A DNA stretch of 64,000 bases from Sordariomycetes sp. S80-01Y (GCA_037042185.1 JAXQJY010000030.1:2480001-2544000), one strand, 5' to 3'; shown: positions 32,637 through 43,832, counted from the first letter of the stretch. A program made the numbers and translations. The notes: generated by a model from the sequence alone, not told the origin.

Positions 32637-34274
32637 TTATGCCGTCTTTCTCCTCCGAACCTCAAATTGCAGTCCGCTGTCTGGCAGTATGAACTCCATG
32701 ATCCACTTGTTCGTCGGCTGCTGGTCATCCTTGAGCCGTATGTCGTAGTCCCGGAGCAGGTACGAAATCAGCATCTTGAGCTTGATCTCGATCAAAAACC
32801 GGCCAGGACAGGAATTCTTGCCCCTACCAAATGTCAGGAGGCCAGCCGTGCTGAGGAAGCTGTGCTCGTTCCAGTCGCCGCCGACATCCTCTGGTCTTGC
32901 CTGGGCTTTTGCAGCCTCCTCAGGCTTCTGTCTTAGACGCACGAAGCGGAGGGGATCGTAGTGGGTTGGGTTGGTGAAGCGCTCTGGGTCGTAGTGCATA
33001 GGCTGCGAGACAAAAGAAACCAGGGAGCCCTTGGGAAGATGCAGCCCGGCATCAGTGACGAGGTTGTCAACCATGACTTTGCGTACTATGGTCCGCGTGG
33101 GCGCGTTGTAGAGCCGCATGGTCTCTCGCATGGCGCTGTCGACTTTGATCATACGCTGCGTGTTCTTCCTCGACCACAGCTCTTTGGGGTCGGCGTGCGC
33201 GGCGAAGAACTCATCCGCTTCGGCCCGCAGAGTGTCGATAGTGCCGTATTCCTTGTCGGAAGCCATGATCTGCGCGAGAATGTTGGTTGTTGTGAAGCTG
33301 GCAAGGTAGATGAAGGCCAGGTTCGCCATGCACATTCTTCGGGTGAACTGGTCTGTGGCGAGCTCTTCGGGGCGATGCTTCCTGGTGAAACGCAGCATCT
33401 TCTGCAACAGATCAACCGGCTGGTCTGGACTGTCCTCCTCGAGCTGCTGGATTCGCGTCTTGAAGACGTCTCGGTAGTAGGTCGATAAGTTCCAGAGGCG
33501 GAGTCGCGTAGGGAAGCAGATGACCTTGCCGACGGCGGGTCGAAGCCACTCTGGGAAGAATCCCGCAGCCCCTGCGTTGGCAATGATGCTGTCGATGGTG
33601 TCCATGATGCGCTGGAGATAGGTCTGGTTGCGACAGAGCTCCTCACCGACGGTGAAGCGACTGGCGGTCTGGTTGATGATTATCCTGACCGTGTCGACCA
33701 GATTCAGCGTCCTCCAGTTCTCCGTGTCTGTTCCCAGATGCGTCTCCAGCGCCACCAGGAGCTCATCATGGATGTCCATCAAGTGGTCATCGAGCTCCTG
33801 CGTGAGGACGTGACGAGCCAGGTAGTGCGACCACGTGTCGATCATGTACTTGTCGTCGCCGAGGCTGTGGCCCAGCTGGAACATGTCGCTGAAGGCATCC
33901 CACATGCCGAGAGTCTTGTGAGGCTGCGACGTCGCCCACGGGATAGACGAGTGTGGCAGGAAGATCTCCTTCCTGGTGCCGCACATGGGGACGAGCACCG
34001 CGCGGCCGACCTTGGAAAAGCGATGCCAGACATCGCCGTAGAGCTTCTCGCAGCGAAAGTAGAAGGAGAGTCGCGTCCACAGCGTGAAGCGAGTAGCTGC
34101 TTCATCCTCGAGAGCAAGAGGCAGATCTGGCTGCTGTGGCTTCTCGGCAGGTGCAGCATTGTGATGTAGTCGTAGATGGGTTGTGTAAAGAGCGACAACG
34201 GTCGAAGCTACGACAATGAGTCCAAGCCATACGTTGTCGCCATCGAACGTCGAGGTCAGCGCTGTGGCCAACAT
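32637..34274 (-). CDS. Cytochrome P450 monooxygenase
   Basis: An intronless 545-residue microsomal P450. A membrane anchor lies at about residues 16-33 (WLGLIVVASTVVALYTTH). The I-helix is in the LAFIYLASFTTTNILAQIM region with Thr residues, ExxR is DSAMRETMRLY, the PERF-like motif is HYDPLRFVRLR and the haem loop is FGRGKNSCPGRFL with the axial Cys. It resembles the fungal P450s related to ent-kaurene oxidase, by the RTIVRKVMVD and LPKGSLVSF segments. Substrate unknown. Lack of introns in both this gene and the facing SDR is unusual next to the intron-rich neighbours. Confidence 0.93.
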   Translation of the reverse strand: MLATALTSTFDGDNVWLGLIVVASTVVALYTTHLRLHHNAAPAEKPQQPDLPLALEDEAATRFTLWTRLSFYFRCEKLYGDVWHRFSKVGRAVLVPMCGTRKEIFLPHSSIPWATSQPHKTLGMWDAFSDMFQLGHSLGDDKYMIDTWSHYLARHVLTQELDDHLMDIHDELLVALETHLGTDTENWRTLNLVDTVRIIINQTASRFTVGEELCRNQTYLQRIMDTIDSIIANAGAAGFFPEWLRPAVGKVICFPTRLRLWNLSTYYRDVFKTRIQQLEEDSPDQPVDLLQKMLRFTRKHRPEELATDQFTRRMCMANLAFIYLASFTTTNILAQIMASDKEYGTIDTLRAEADEFFAAHADPKELWSRKNTQRMIKVDSAMRETMRLYNAPTRTIVRKVMVDNLVTDAGLHLPKGSLVSFVSQPMHYDPERFTNPTHYDPLRFVRLRQKPEEAAKAQARPEDVGGDWNEHSFLSTAGLLTFGRGKNSCPGRFLIEIKLKMLISYLLRDYDIRLKDDQQPTNKWIMEFILPDSGLQFEVRRRKTA

Positions 34275-37102
34275 CGTGCCGAGGCCTCTTCAAAGTTCAT
34301 GTGAGGATTTCGCTGGCTGCGAGGAACGGCGAGGTCTCAGACGCTGGGAGGCTTGTTTATGAAGACGTCGACTCGCGGGTAGCCCAAGGGGTTATGCGAA
34401 GACAATGCGTCAATGAAGGGCTGACACCCAGTGCCTAACCTTGTAAGCTAAGCTGACAAGCCCTGGGCACGAGCTGAAGCAGCAGGTCGGCGGTACTCGA
34501 GGCTCAGGAACCGCAGTCTGCAATGCGCGACGGGCTATCACCAACAGGTGTAGTTGTAACTTGCGGAAACCTCGAATCCTTCGCTTCCCTTCCGGTGTCC
34601 GTCACCCTGTCTTTATCATCCCCGTTGACGGTCCTGTCGCCAGACCTGTCACGACGGGACAGCTCCATCGAGCCGAATCCTTCGCGAGGCTTGCCTGCAT
34701 ATCCCGGCTCTTGGGCCCTGTCAGGCCACCGCAGGGGACATCAGGAACCCACATGCAATCGAACGGCACTGGCAGCGCGCGCCAATGGCGTCCCTCTCCA
34801 GCACACCACCCGCGAGCGAAGGTCCGCGGCAAAGTCCGCTTAGAGAGGTGATCATCGGTCCGTTGGCTGAAGCAGCCTGCGCTCAGCTCAAGCCTCACCT
34901 CTGAATCCGATGCTGGAGGCTCGGCTTTTGGGATGCGATTGCTGCGAGACACGTATGAACAGGGGGCCGATTGCTATCACGTTTGTCGCCCCAATGGCAC
35001 GGTGTTTGATGGTGCGAGCGAGGGTTCGAGGAGCCACTTTCTGATTCCGCGTTTCCTTCTTATTTCCCAGTTTCGTGAGTCCCACCACCGTAGACGTCAT
35101 GACGTCCGGACCTTTAGCATCGAGTCTCGGTGCACGCGCCAATTCGGGCTTTGTGGGGGCTCCCTCAGCGATGTCGACCTGTCGGAGTCTCGCGTTGCTT
35201 GGGAGGAGCTTGTATTCGCACCTTATCGAGGTTGAAGCCGCGCTAGAGCCTGCAGGGAAGCAAGAATAGACGCCAGCAGCACTGTTGGTTGTTGAATGGC
35301 AGCAAGCGCGTCTATCCCCGTTTCTGCTGTCCCCTCGGTTCGGAGCGATGTCTCAGCTGTCGGCTTGGATGACTTGCGCTACACGCGGAGAACGAGAAGT
35401 GCAGCTCACTTGGAGGCTCGTGCCACAGACTAGTCTACAGGATCTGTTTGGTCTGAGCACGATGGCCCCCAAGACGATTCAGCCCTGTGGGACGACCAGC
35501 CATCGGCTGCTACCGTTGGGGGTGGCACAGCTCGGGTATTGGATCAAGTGAGATGATGGGTGCCTGGCGAATGGCCATGATGGGATGACGAAGGTGTCAG
35601 CATTCCACCCTGGATTTTCAATCTCATCTGACAGGTGCAGACCAGCCGCGGCCCCTACCGAGGCAGCGGCCTTTATCAGATGTCTGGCTGCATGGCGCCT
35701 TGTTGGTGATGACCACCAATGGTGAAGGAATCCGGCGAAATGCAACCACGATGCAGGGGACACCGTGCTCTTGGCAATGTCTCAGCTCATCCGAATAATT
35801 CTCCATCAGTGGGCCAATTGTATTGTCGTCTCTTCACCCTCACTGAATCTCTCATTGAACGTCGTCGTTCCGCAATTGCGATCAGGCTCTTTGGGATGCT
35901 TTGCCCACCTTGTCAAACCACAATAGCGCTTCAAAGACGCTTTATGAGGGGCTTCTGGTTGTGGAGAGCCTCACGGCGGTCTGGATGACTCGTGTTGCAT
36001 TCCTGAACGCGGGCCTGTGCTTCGAGGAGCAGCGAAACGGCACGGCGACCCTTAATTCACAAGGCCCAGTGCTCTTGAGTCGAGGCACCTTAGCGCTGGA
36101 GGGAGACATTAGGGTGGCCATCTACTGGATATAAGAATTGACCCAGCTAAAATAGTTCGCTGTTCCCAGGCCATGATATTATAGCATCTTCAAGGACCAG
36201 CTTCCCCAAGGGCGGCAGTGCCATCCTGTAGCAAGACAGTTAGTCCGAGTCGCTCAACGAACCCCCAACAAGGGCGATGTGTAGGCTTCAATGCGGACGT
36301 GTTTTTCCATAAAATCGTTTTGGCTACACTAAACACAGAATAATGGATCTTACTACCATGTCATTGACTCACTCCCAATACATGTGGCTTGCTCGTCGCT
36401 CGTCGCCACTCGTGAAGCCTTCCAGACTCCCCAAGGTCCACCAACCCAGCCAATGCCGGGACCAAAATGAGCAACGGGCAGACAGACGGATCCGAAAGAT
36501 GGCGGCCGGTCAAATAAACACACGTTTGCCGGCATTGGGGCTCAGATGCAGTCGGCCACAATCCACCACGTCTCGTGATACCCTTCGCCGCATCTGGCTC
36601 CACGAAGGACAACCACGGCCCTCTCAGTTCAACCGTGAGATATCCATAACATCCCATTCGTCCACTGCCTCCCCCTCCAGGACCTCCCTCCCAGAGCCCA
36701 ACTCCCACCACATGCCACCCTTCATCCTCTGCCCCACCAGACCCCCCGACGAATCAAGAGCCCCACGTGCGGCCTTGAGCCGCCACCACATACAGTTGGG
36801 AAGCACCCGTGCTTATCGACGTTTGCGATGGAAATGCTGAAAATAGGAATGGGATTTGACATCTGCTGGAGGCCGGGATGCTGAGTGGTCGATGGCATTA
36901 TGTGAGAAGGCGAGTGAGGGGGTGGGGTTGAGTGATTATCGTGGTTGTACTGTATTCGAGGTGATGAGTTGGGCGTATATAGACGATGCTTGCCAAGGTG
37001 CTCATGGCCCTGAATCAAAAGCAACGATATCTTTCTCAACTGCCAAGATTCGTCTCTTCCAGCTCAAGCAGTGCTCGAGTCGCGCAGTGTCCAACGGGCA
37101 CA
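34275..37102. other. Intergenic, no gene firmly recognised
   Basis: A 2.8-kb stretch. The longest frame (36343-36840, plus) is Ser/Pro/Arg-rich, overlapped by opposite-strand frames, and most likely untranslated leader sequence. A TATA-like TATATAG lies at about 36976, ahead of the small membrane protein. No repeat is seen. Confidence 0.4.
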
Positions 37103-37531
37103 ATGGACAAAGTTACCCTCCTGACGGCCTCGTCGGTCGACCGCCCGCTCTTCCTCAACGACCCCACGCTCGCCATCCTCAGTCATATCACCCCCGCCCT
37201 CACGCAACTCTTTCACGCCCAGCAGCTTCTCCACCAAATTACCCTCTGCCTCAGTCTTCGCGCGTATTACCTTGCCACCGCGACCTGGCATGTCACCCAG
37301 ATGCTCGCTACGACCGGGTATGGTGCCACCAAGCTCGGCGCCGCAACCTCGGCGTCCGTGCTGGTTGGGACGTGGGAGTCCAAGGCGGTGCAGTCGATGA
37401 GGAAGAAGATGTTCCACGAGCTCGCGACGTTTGTGCTGGGATGCGGTAATCCGGTGTTTTGCTTGGTGTTTTGGCCCGGGTGGTGGGTGTTGGGCGGGAC
37501 TACGTATGCGGTCTGGTCTCTGGTGGGTTGA
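37103..37531 (+). CDS. Small hypothetical membrane protein
   Basis: 142 residues from the ATG at 37103, intronless; an in-frame ATG at 36986 would add 39 residues, but a TATA-like motif at about 36976 makes that start too close to transcription onset. Amphipathic and hydrophobic stretches occur at TQLFHAQQLLHQITLCLSL, GATKLGAATSASVLVG and FVLGCGNPVFCLVFWPGWWV. I do not recognise the family. The 3' end lies 215 bases from the stop of XAP5 on the other strand. Confidence 0.55.
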   Translation: MDKVTLLTASSVDRPLFLNDPTLAILSHITPALTQLFHAQQLLHQITLCLSLRAYYLATATWHVTQMLATTGYGATKLGAATSASVLVGTWESKAVQSMRKKMFHELATFVLGCGNPVFCLVFWPGWWVLGGTTYAVWSLVG

Positions 37532-37746
37532 GGGACATGACAAACGACCTCAACTCCAACTACAGAGCAATGTCGATGCTAGCGATTGCAACCTCAGTCC
37601 TTGCGAGGCCCGCAACAGTCCCAGAAACGGTACCTGACTCGGGCCTACTGACGCACTCTGGCCTGAGTGTGGAACCTTTCCCACGGCAACCAACGCCATT
37701 TCCTTCTGTTGACAGGGCACCTGGCAATTCCATCTCTCACATCTCT

Positions 37747-38748
37747 TCACCTCGAGAAGAAGAAGGCATTGCCTCCGGCATCCCTCCTCACCTCGGCCGC
37801 GAAATCTTTTTCTGCCTCAAAGAGCTGCCAGGTGCTGGCCGGGTAGATGTGCTTGTTGGACTCGTACCAGCGGCGATCCACGACCTTGGTCAGGCTCGGG
37901 TCGTCGCCCGCGCCCTCGAGCGTGTCGATGTCGGGCAGCGCCGCCTTGGCCGCAGCCCTGCTCTCGGCAGCCGTCATGAGCCCGCCAGCTGGCTTGTCGC
38001 TCGGGGGCGGCGTGGGGGCTTTGTCGACGGCGTAGTTGAATATGCGCTGGCCGCTGGGGCCTAGAGTCTTGTTGATGAGGAAGTAGTAGAAGTCGTAGTG
38101 GTGCGGAATGATGATGCCGGAGCGAACAATCAAGAGATCGTCGACACCGACGCGTGCCCATTTGCGGTTCGAATGTGTCTTGTCCCCTACCTCCAACTCT
38201 GCACCTATTTTGCGGCTTCTGTCCAGGAAGACCCAGATGTAGTCCCCCTTTTTGACGCGTACTGTTCCGCCGGGGATGTCAGTGCCATCGTAGAATACGA
38301 ACGGGATTGCGATCTCGGTAGCCTTGACAGCCTCTTGTATCGAAAGAAATTCCCGTCGCAGAGCTTCGCGCTCGGTCGCTTCTTTCCGCAGCGCAGATTT
38401 GGTCATCGCCTTCGGTACGAGACTAACGCTCGCGTTCGCCTTGACCTTTGTCTTGGGCTGCTCGGTCTCGCCTCCATCATTGTTCTCCCCTTCTTCGTCG
38501 TTAAAAGACAGAAGCTTCTTTGCTTTCTTCTTCTTTGGCTTCTTCTTCACGGGCTCCTTCGTCTCGGCGTCGTCGTTGGCGTCGCTGTCGGCGGGAGTGG
38601 TCGTGCCGGGCGTGGAGGTTGCGGTAGAGCCCGGTTCTTGTTCTTCGGCGCGTCGCTTGCGGAAGTCGGAGAGTTTGACGAGGCCGACGTTGACTGGGGC
38701 TGTCTGAGAAGGCGTCGATTGGCCTGACGAGGCGAATTTGTCTGACAT
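37747..38748 (-). CDS. XAP5/FAM50 family nuclear protein
   Basis: An intronless 333-residue conserved nuclear protein linked to transcription or splicing in other eukaryotes. The N-terminal third is low-complexity with a strong nuclear signal KKKPKKKKAKKLL. The XAP5 domain follows: FVFYDGTDIPGGTVRVKKGD then YIWVFLDRSRK, WARVGVDDLLIVRSGIIIPH and HYDFYYFLINK. The C-terminus has KVVDRRWYESNKHIYPAS, which fits the family end. This looks like a single-copy housekeeping gene and is intact. Confidence 0.95.
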   Translation of the reverse strand: MSDKFASSGQSTPSQTAPVNVGLVKLSDFRKRRAEEQEPGSTATSTPGTTTPADSDANDDAETKEPVKKKPKKKKAKKLLSFNDEEGENNDGGETEQPKTKVKANASVSLVPKAMTKSALRKEATEREALRREFLSIQEAVKATEIAIPFVFYDGTDIPGGTVRVKKGDYIWVFLDRSRKIGAELEVGDKTHSNRKWARVGVDDLLIVRSGIIIPHHYDFYYFLINKTLGPSGQRIFNYAVDKAPTPPPSDKPAGGLMTAAESRAAAKAALPDIDTLEGAGDDPSLTKVVDRRWYESNKHIYPASTWQLFEAEKDFAAEVRRDAGGNAFFFSR

Positions 38749-38959
38749 TGCGGTGCTGGAGCGTGAGGGTTCGAGGGGAAAAGACGTCAGAGCTGGAGCA
38801 GCGACGTTGAGGGTCAGAGCCGTGCGTATCTAAATTTCCTCGCACTCCCGATTCCACTCAGATCTCAATTCACAACACAGTGCGTCTGTCCGTTTGTGCA
38901 GTACTTTTCTCTTGAATTGATTCGGGTATCCCCATTGATCTTCAAATCACCTAGAGACA

Positions 38960-39793
38960 TCATGGCAGTTTCTTGCCTTGTCTAGTCGCCTGGCCGACCT
39001 CCGAGTTCGTTGTGTCCTCGGCATACCGCCTGTAGGCAATGATGTATCTCTCGTCGGCACTCCATGTCTCCTTGACACTGGGCCTCTCAACCGTCGCATC
39101 GAACCATCGCCGCCACCTCGCCCAGGTTTCATCACCTCCGTCCTTGGGGATGCCAACGCCCCCGTCTTTGTAGTGGTCAATCAGCCACAGCCTCTTGGCC
39201 CAGGGCGCAAGCATGATGTCCACCAGGCCGAACTGCTCGCCTGAGAAGAATGGTCCTTGAGGGTCCATCTCCTGCGCAAAGACTCTGATGCGAGTGTGAA
39301 GCTCCTCTCTAGCTTGGTCCAGGGAATATGCCTTGTCCGGGGTGTGCTGCAGCAACTTGTAGAAGGCCGGCACAATCTTGCTGCTAATGTGATCAATCCA
39401 CAACCGCGCCCTGGCCCTCTCATACGCATCCTCTGGCAGCAGCCTCACGCCATACTTGTCGACCTCGGGAAACGCCTCGTCCAGGTACTCGCAGACAACA
39501 CCACTCTCGTACAGGGGCTTCTGCTCCCGGCCCTTGACCCCCACGGGCACAGCCAGCGTCGGCACCAGGCCACGTGGGTTCATGGCCAGGAAATCGGGAT
39601 CCTTGTTGTAGGGGTTGATCTCAATGTACTGGTGCGGGATGCTCTTCTCCACGAGGGTGATCCAAGTGCGTTGAACAAAGGGGCAGAACCAGCCGCCATA
39701 GAGCTTGAGGGCGTGGGGAGCGGCATGCTGTGAGGCGAGGGTGGCAGCCGCGCCAGTTGGTTCCGGGGGCAGCGATGTGTCGACGTTGGCCAT
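38960..39793 (-). CDS. Glutathione S-transferase, omega class
   Basis: A 277-residue cytosolic enzyme for glutathione-dependent reductions, typically dehydroascorbate or S-glutathionyl adducts. The thioredoxin-like N-domain has LYGGWFCPFVQRTWI with the omega catalytic cysteine in CPF. Then follow NPRGLVPTLAVP with the cis-Pro and LYESGVVCEYLDE with the glutathione-binding Glu-Ser pair. The C-domain is all helical (RARLWIDHISSKIVPAFYKLL, GLVDIMLAPWAKRLW). The first ATG is at 39793; the frame is open further upstream without an ATG. No introns. Confidence 0.93.
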   Translation of the reverse strand: MANVDTSLPPEPTGAAATLASQHAAPHALKLYGGWFCPFVQRTWITLVEKSIPHQYIEINPYNKDPDFLAMNPRGLVPTLAVPVGVKGREQKPLYESGVVCEYLDEAFPEVDKYGVRLLPEDAYERARARLWIDHISSKIVPAFYKLLQHTPDKAYSLDQAREELHTRIRVFAQEMDPQGPFFSGEQFGLVDIMLAPWAKRLWLIDHYKDGGVGIPKDGGDETWARWRRWFDATVERPSVKETWSADERYIIAYRRYAEDTTNSEVGQATRQGKKLP

Positions 39794-40827
39794 TTTGACT
39801 GCGTACTGTACGATGCTTGTTCTAGGCAAGGCTCTACGATACGAAGATCAAGGGATCGAAACAAGAGCTGGGGAGAGGAGATCAGTTGGTTAGCAGAGAC
39901 AATGACGTGATGAATGCCCCTCAGTGATGTGTGAACTACGCTACCCTGAAGCCGCCTTGCCCGTCCAACCTATTGGAGGTCCACGCTCTGTTCTGATTGG
40001 GGGTGTCCCTGACGTATCAAGCCTCACCCCTTGAAGCCTTTTGAGTTCTTGCAAATTCATCAGAAGACCGGCTTTTTGTGATAACGAGTGAATCGAAGGG
40101 CTATTCTGTTGCATCAGTCCGAACAAATGCCGATGTTGGAGTAGCATAAAGAAAGTGTCTAGCAACGTGGAAGCGAACCAAACATATCATCTCTTGCAAT
40201 TTAGCAAGATACGGGGTAAATAACATAAAACACTCGTGCATATTAATCTACCGTATTCTTCCTCTCGGAACCCGGGTCCGGGGTAGTGGATACGCCTCCG
40301 GCGCCGTCTCGGGGACTTCGGCCTGGCCCCTGTTCCCCTGTACTGGCCTTCCTTATCCAGCTCGCCTGTTCTAGACCGTCCAAAATAGCCGAAGCCATCA
40401 TGCAGCTACCTGCAACTCCCTCGGCCAGTCCAAACCGACCCAAGCCCTCGTTTGACTGCCGGCCCCTCACACGTGTCGAGTACCGCCGAGTGATGGCCGG
40501 TTTCGCTAGGGTGAATAGGCGGAGTGATCATATCCAGAACGGAGGCATGCCTACATTGATTGAAAGCTTGTCTATATGCCGCTTGAATCTACGCGGGCTC
40601 AGCTACTAGAGAGATCGGAGGGTCATGGTCCGCTTTAAATCGAAAAGGGTCCTGGCTGAAGGGAACGTGGCGCGGCCGCGGCGAGCATAGGGTCGAGTCA
40701 ACGGAATACACGATGGCAACGGTGAGAGGAAAGGAGTACAAGTATGAGGCTTCAGAACCAACTGGAAGGGTCTTGAGCAACAGGAATCAAGACATTATAG
40801 AAGCCATCGTTGATCCAAGCAACCAAG
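39794..40827. other. Intergenic between GST and GH12 (divergent promoters)
   Basis: No gene. GC-rich words such as CCCGGGTCCGGGGTAG near 40269 contain GGGG-type sites of the kind used by carbon catabolite repressors, but this is a weak match. Confidence 0.4.
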
Positions 40828-41644
40828 ATGAAGTTCCTTTCCGTGCTCGCTCTGGCTGCCCCCGGCTTCGCCCAAACACTCTGCGAACAATTCGCCTACC
40901 ACTCCGAGGCAGGCTACGCCTTCAACAACAATGCATGGGGCTCTCACTTCGGCACCGGCTCCCAGTGCACCTACGTCGACGAGGCCGCCTACGCGGGCGT
41001 GCGGTGGCACACTGACTGGAACTGGCAGGGCGGTTACAACAACGTCAAGAGCTACCCCTACGCCGGACGGGAGCTGCCCCAGAAGAGGCTCATCAGCCAG
41101 ATTGGGAGCATACCTACGACGGCGGATTGGCACTACGTCGGTGATGGGATCAGGGCGAACGTTGCCTACGACCTCTTCACGGCGGCGGATCCGAACCACG
41201 ATACCTCCTTTGGCGATTTTGAGTTGATGATCTGGTTAGACTATCCCACCGTTGAATAGCACTCATGGAAACTAACTAGAACAGGCTTGCCAAGCTCGGA
41301 GACATCTACCCCATTGGCCAATCCATCGGCTTCGTCAACGTTGGCGGCTACCGCTGGGAGCTGTACGATGGCTACAACGGCAACATGCACGTGTACAGCT
41401 TCGTCGCGCCGCAGACCCTGAACAAGATCGAAACGGATGTCAAGCTCTTCTTCAATCATCTGACCCAGAACAACGGCTTCCCAGCTAGCTCGCAGCACCT
41501 TCTGAGTAAGTCAGACCAGCAGTTCTGCACCCCCCCTTGAATGGGAAGAAGCTGACAGAAGTAGTTTTGCAAGCCGGCACTGAGCCCTTCACCGGAGGCC
41601 CTGCGACGTTCAGCATGAATTACTTCTGGGGCGAAGTCCAGTGA
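40828..41644 (+). CDS. Secreted glycoside hydrolase family 12 endoglucanase/xyloglucanase
   Basis: A 235-residue secreted enzyme that cleaves beta-1,4-glucan or xyloglucan. Exons: 40828-41234, 41285-41505, 41565-41644. The signal peptide is MKFLSVLALAAPGFAQ. The GH12 jelly-roll shows NNNAWG, NVKSYPYAG, VAYDLFTAADPNHD and ELMIWLAKLGDIYPIG, whose Glu is the expected nucleophile. The acid/base Glu is in AGTEPFTGG near the end, and the protein closes with MNYFWGEVQ. The short last intron falls just before ILQAGTEPF. Some GH12 proteins act as plant immune elicitors; that role is possible here but not shown. Confidence 0.94.
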
Positions 41645-42197
41645 GCGAGAGACGTTGTTCCGGGATGGCGGGAGAGTCGGAAGGCACTTGTACATATCAA
41701 GCTTTACATAGTGAATATACGGTGAGACTGTGATACTCGATACTGCTGCTCACAAATTCGCCGCGATCAATTGGCCGCTACATTTCCGCGCAACGTCATT
41801 GTGGGATTACTTTGCTGGGTTCAGGGTCACCGGAAATCCGGAGATGCATATCTCCACGACCTCGTGTGTCATGTAGGGCTGAAAATCAGCATTTGAGCGC
41901 GAAAATTGGACGTGGAAATTGCGGCTCGTTGCGGGTACGACTATAATTCGGACCGGAACGGATGGAGCAACATGAAAACGTTTGTAATGATCGTACGACT
42001 CACCCAGGAGGAATGCGATGATGAACTTAATCGTAGGTATGGACGGGATCGTGAGGAGTATAAAATACTCCCCTAGCGATGCATCTTCTTCGCCATTTTA
42101 TTTTGGATCACCGCAACTTGCTCTTAAACCCTTTCGGTTATTTCTATTAGACAAGCTTTATCCAATATTCGAGAGGTCACCATAGGCAGTCTTCACC
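41645..42197. other. Intergenic, flavohemoglobin promoter
   Basis: No gene. It contains CCGGAAATCCGG (41830-41841, a 5-2-5 inverted repeat) and a palindromic TATA element at 42055-42071. Confidence 0.45.
42055..42071. promoter_or_regulatory. TATA box inside a perfect inverted repeat
   Basis: GGAGTATAAAATACTCC has 7-base arms around AAA, with TATAAAA at 42059-42065, 127 bases before the flavohemoglobin ATG. Confidence 0.45.
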
Positions 42198-43457
42198 ATG
42201 GCGCCCACCCCAGCCCAAGTCGCCATTGTCAAGTCTACCGTTCCAATTCTGAAGGAGCATGGCCAAACCATAACCACAGTCATGTACCGCAACTTGCTTC
42301 ACGACTACCCATCCCTCAAGAACTATTTTTCCCTCCGCTCTCAACACACTGGACAACAACCGGCTGCCCTGGCCAACTCGGTCCTCGCCTACGCAACATA
42401 CATCGACGACCTAGGCAAGCTCTCGCATGCCGTCGAGCGCATCGCTCAAAAACACGTCAGCCTGTACATTCAGCCGGACCAGTATGCCCTCGTCGGGAAG
42501 TATTTGATCGCCGCTTTCGGGGAGGTGCTGGGCGATGCGTTGACGGACGAGGTCACGGAAGCGTGGGTTGCCGCTTACGGTCAGCTGGCGGAGATTTTCA
42601 TCGGGAGGGAAAAGCAGCTCTACGAACAGAACGGTCGCTGGAAAAGCTGGAGGAAGTTCAAGATCGCGAAGAAGGAAATGGAGAATGACACCGTGGCGAG
42701 CTTGTATCTCGAGCCGACGGATGGCGAGCCGCTGCCAAAGTTTCTGCCGGGACAGTACGTCAGTCTGCAGATTCCCATCTCAGAAGGAGGTGACTTCAAG
42801 CAAAGTCGACAATTCAGCCTCAGTGAGGCACCGAGGGATAATCTCGATCACTATCGTGTCAGCGTCAAGAAAGAGAGCATGGACCCAGGCGCGACGATGC
42901 AAGAGATGGCAGAGGGGAAGTCACCAGGCCTCATCTCGAATCTTCTGCACGAAAAGTATAGCGTGGGTGACGAAGTCGAACTCAGCGCCCCGGCTGGCGA
43001 GTTCTTCGTTGATCCATCGGTACCATCCGACAAGCCACTGGTGCTCATATCCGGGGGTGTTGGTGCGACCCCGATGTCTGCCATTCTCGAAGCGACATTG
43101 GCTTCACCCTCGTCAAGAAGGCCGATCTCTTGGATACATACGGCGCGCAACTCCGGAACGGCTTGCTTCACCCAGAATGTCAGAGACGTTGCTTCCCAAC
43201 ATCCCAACGTCAGAGCGACAGTGTTTCTGAAGGAAGCTCGCGAGGCAGACGTCAAAGGCGTGACGTACGATTTCGAGGGTCGCATGGTGCACGATAAGCT
43301 GGAAGAAGAAAAGTTGCTTCCGATGTCTGAGCCAGAGGCCGAGTACTACATCTGCGGGCCGGAGCCGTGGATGATTGAGCTGAGGGCGTGGCTTCTGGAG
43401 AGGAGAGTGCCGCTTGAAAGGATACATCTAGAGCTTTTTGGTACCGGCGACGTCTAG
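42198..43457 (+). CDS. Flavohemoglobin (nitric oxide dioxygenase)
   Basis: An intronless 419-residue enzyme that turns nitric oxide and oxygen into nitrate with NAD(P)H and so protects against nitrosative stress. The globin domain (about 1-145) shows the B10 Tyr in VMYRNLLHDYPSLKNYF, the E7 Gln in TGQQPAAL and the proximal His in AQKHVSLYIQPDQYALVG. The FAD domain has SRQFSLSEAP, and the NAD domain LISGGVGATPMSAIL and YYICGPEPWM. It ends HLELFGTGDV as the family does. No signal peptide or targeting extension, so it is the cytosolic form. Many fungi have two copies; only one lies here. Confidence 0.96.
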   Translation: MAPTPAQVAIVKSTVPILKEHGQTITTVMYRNLLHDYPSLKNYFSLRSQHTGQQPAALANSVLAYATYIDDLGKLSHAVERIAQKHVSLYIQPDQYALVGKYLIAAFGEVLGDALTDEVTEAWVAAYGQLAEIFIGREKQLYEQNGRWKSWRKFKIAKKEMENDTVASLYLEPTDGEPLPKFLPGQYVSLQIPISEGGDFKQSRQFSLSEAPRDNLDHYRVSVKKESMDPGATMQEMAEGKSPGLISNLLHEKYSVGDEVELSAPAGEFFVDPSVPSDKPLVLISGGVGATPMSAILEATLASPSSRRPISWIHTARNSGTACFTQNVRDVASQHPNVRATVFLKEAREADVKGVTYDFEGRMVHDKLEEEKLLPMSEPEAEYYICGPEPWMIELRAWLLERRVPLERIHLELFGTGDV

Positions 43458-43832
43458 AGACCGTTGACGTCTAGAGCGTATGCGAACAGAGAGACTATTC
43501 TGTCATGTAATTGAGCGTTTTGTACAATATCATCTCATCTCAAAGTCTGGCTGAGCGCAGTGTTCAAAATAGAATCTGGAATTCGGATGATTGATGGAGG
43601 CATAGCACGACAAATATATCAAAATAACCGGACTTTCTAACCATCTCCTCATATATCCTACGTACTACTTAGTATCAAGTAGTAGTAGTAGTGCTTAGTA
43701 GTGCAGCTGCTTGATATTCGTGAGACATGCAGGTACACCACTAACAATGCCGAGTGACGGCTGCTGACATCCCCTGAGGCAAGCACGGCCGGTGGTTCTT
43801 GCCCCTTGGGTTTGTTGACATGTGAGGGCCAC
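43458..43832. other. Intergenic with a TAG-repeat hairpin
   Basis: At 43663-43684 TACTACTT and AAGTAGTA pair around six bases, running into a (TAG)n tract to about 43691. It may help 3' end formation of flavohemoglobin. The right end is the leader of the ATPase gene. Confidence 0.4.

Noticed and set aside
36343-36840. Plus-strand frame of 165 codons
   Set aside because: Composition is Ser/Pro/Arg-rich as expected for random reading of CT-rich leader DNA, and it is overlapped by opposite frames.
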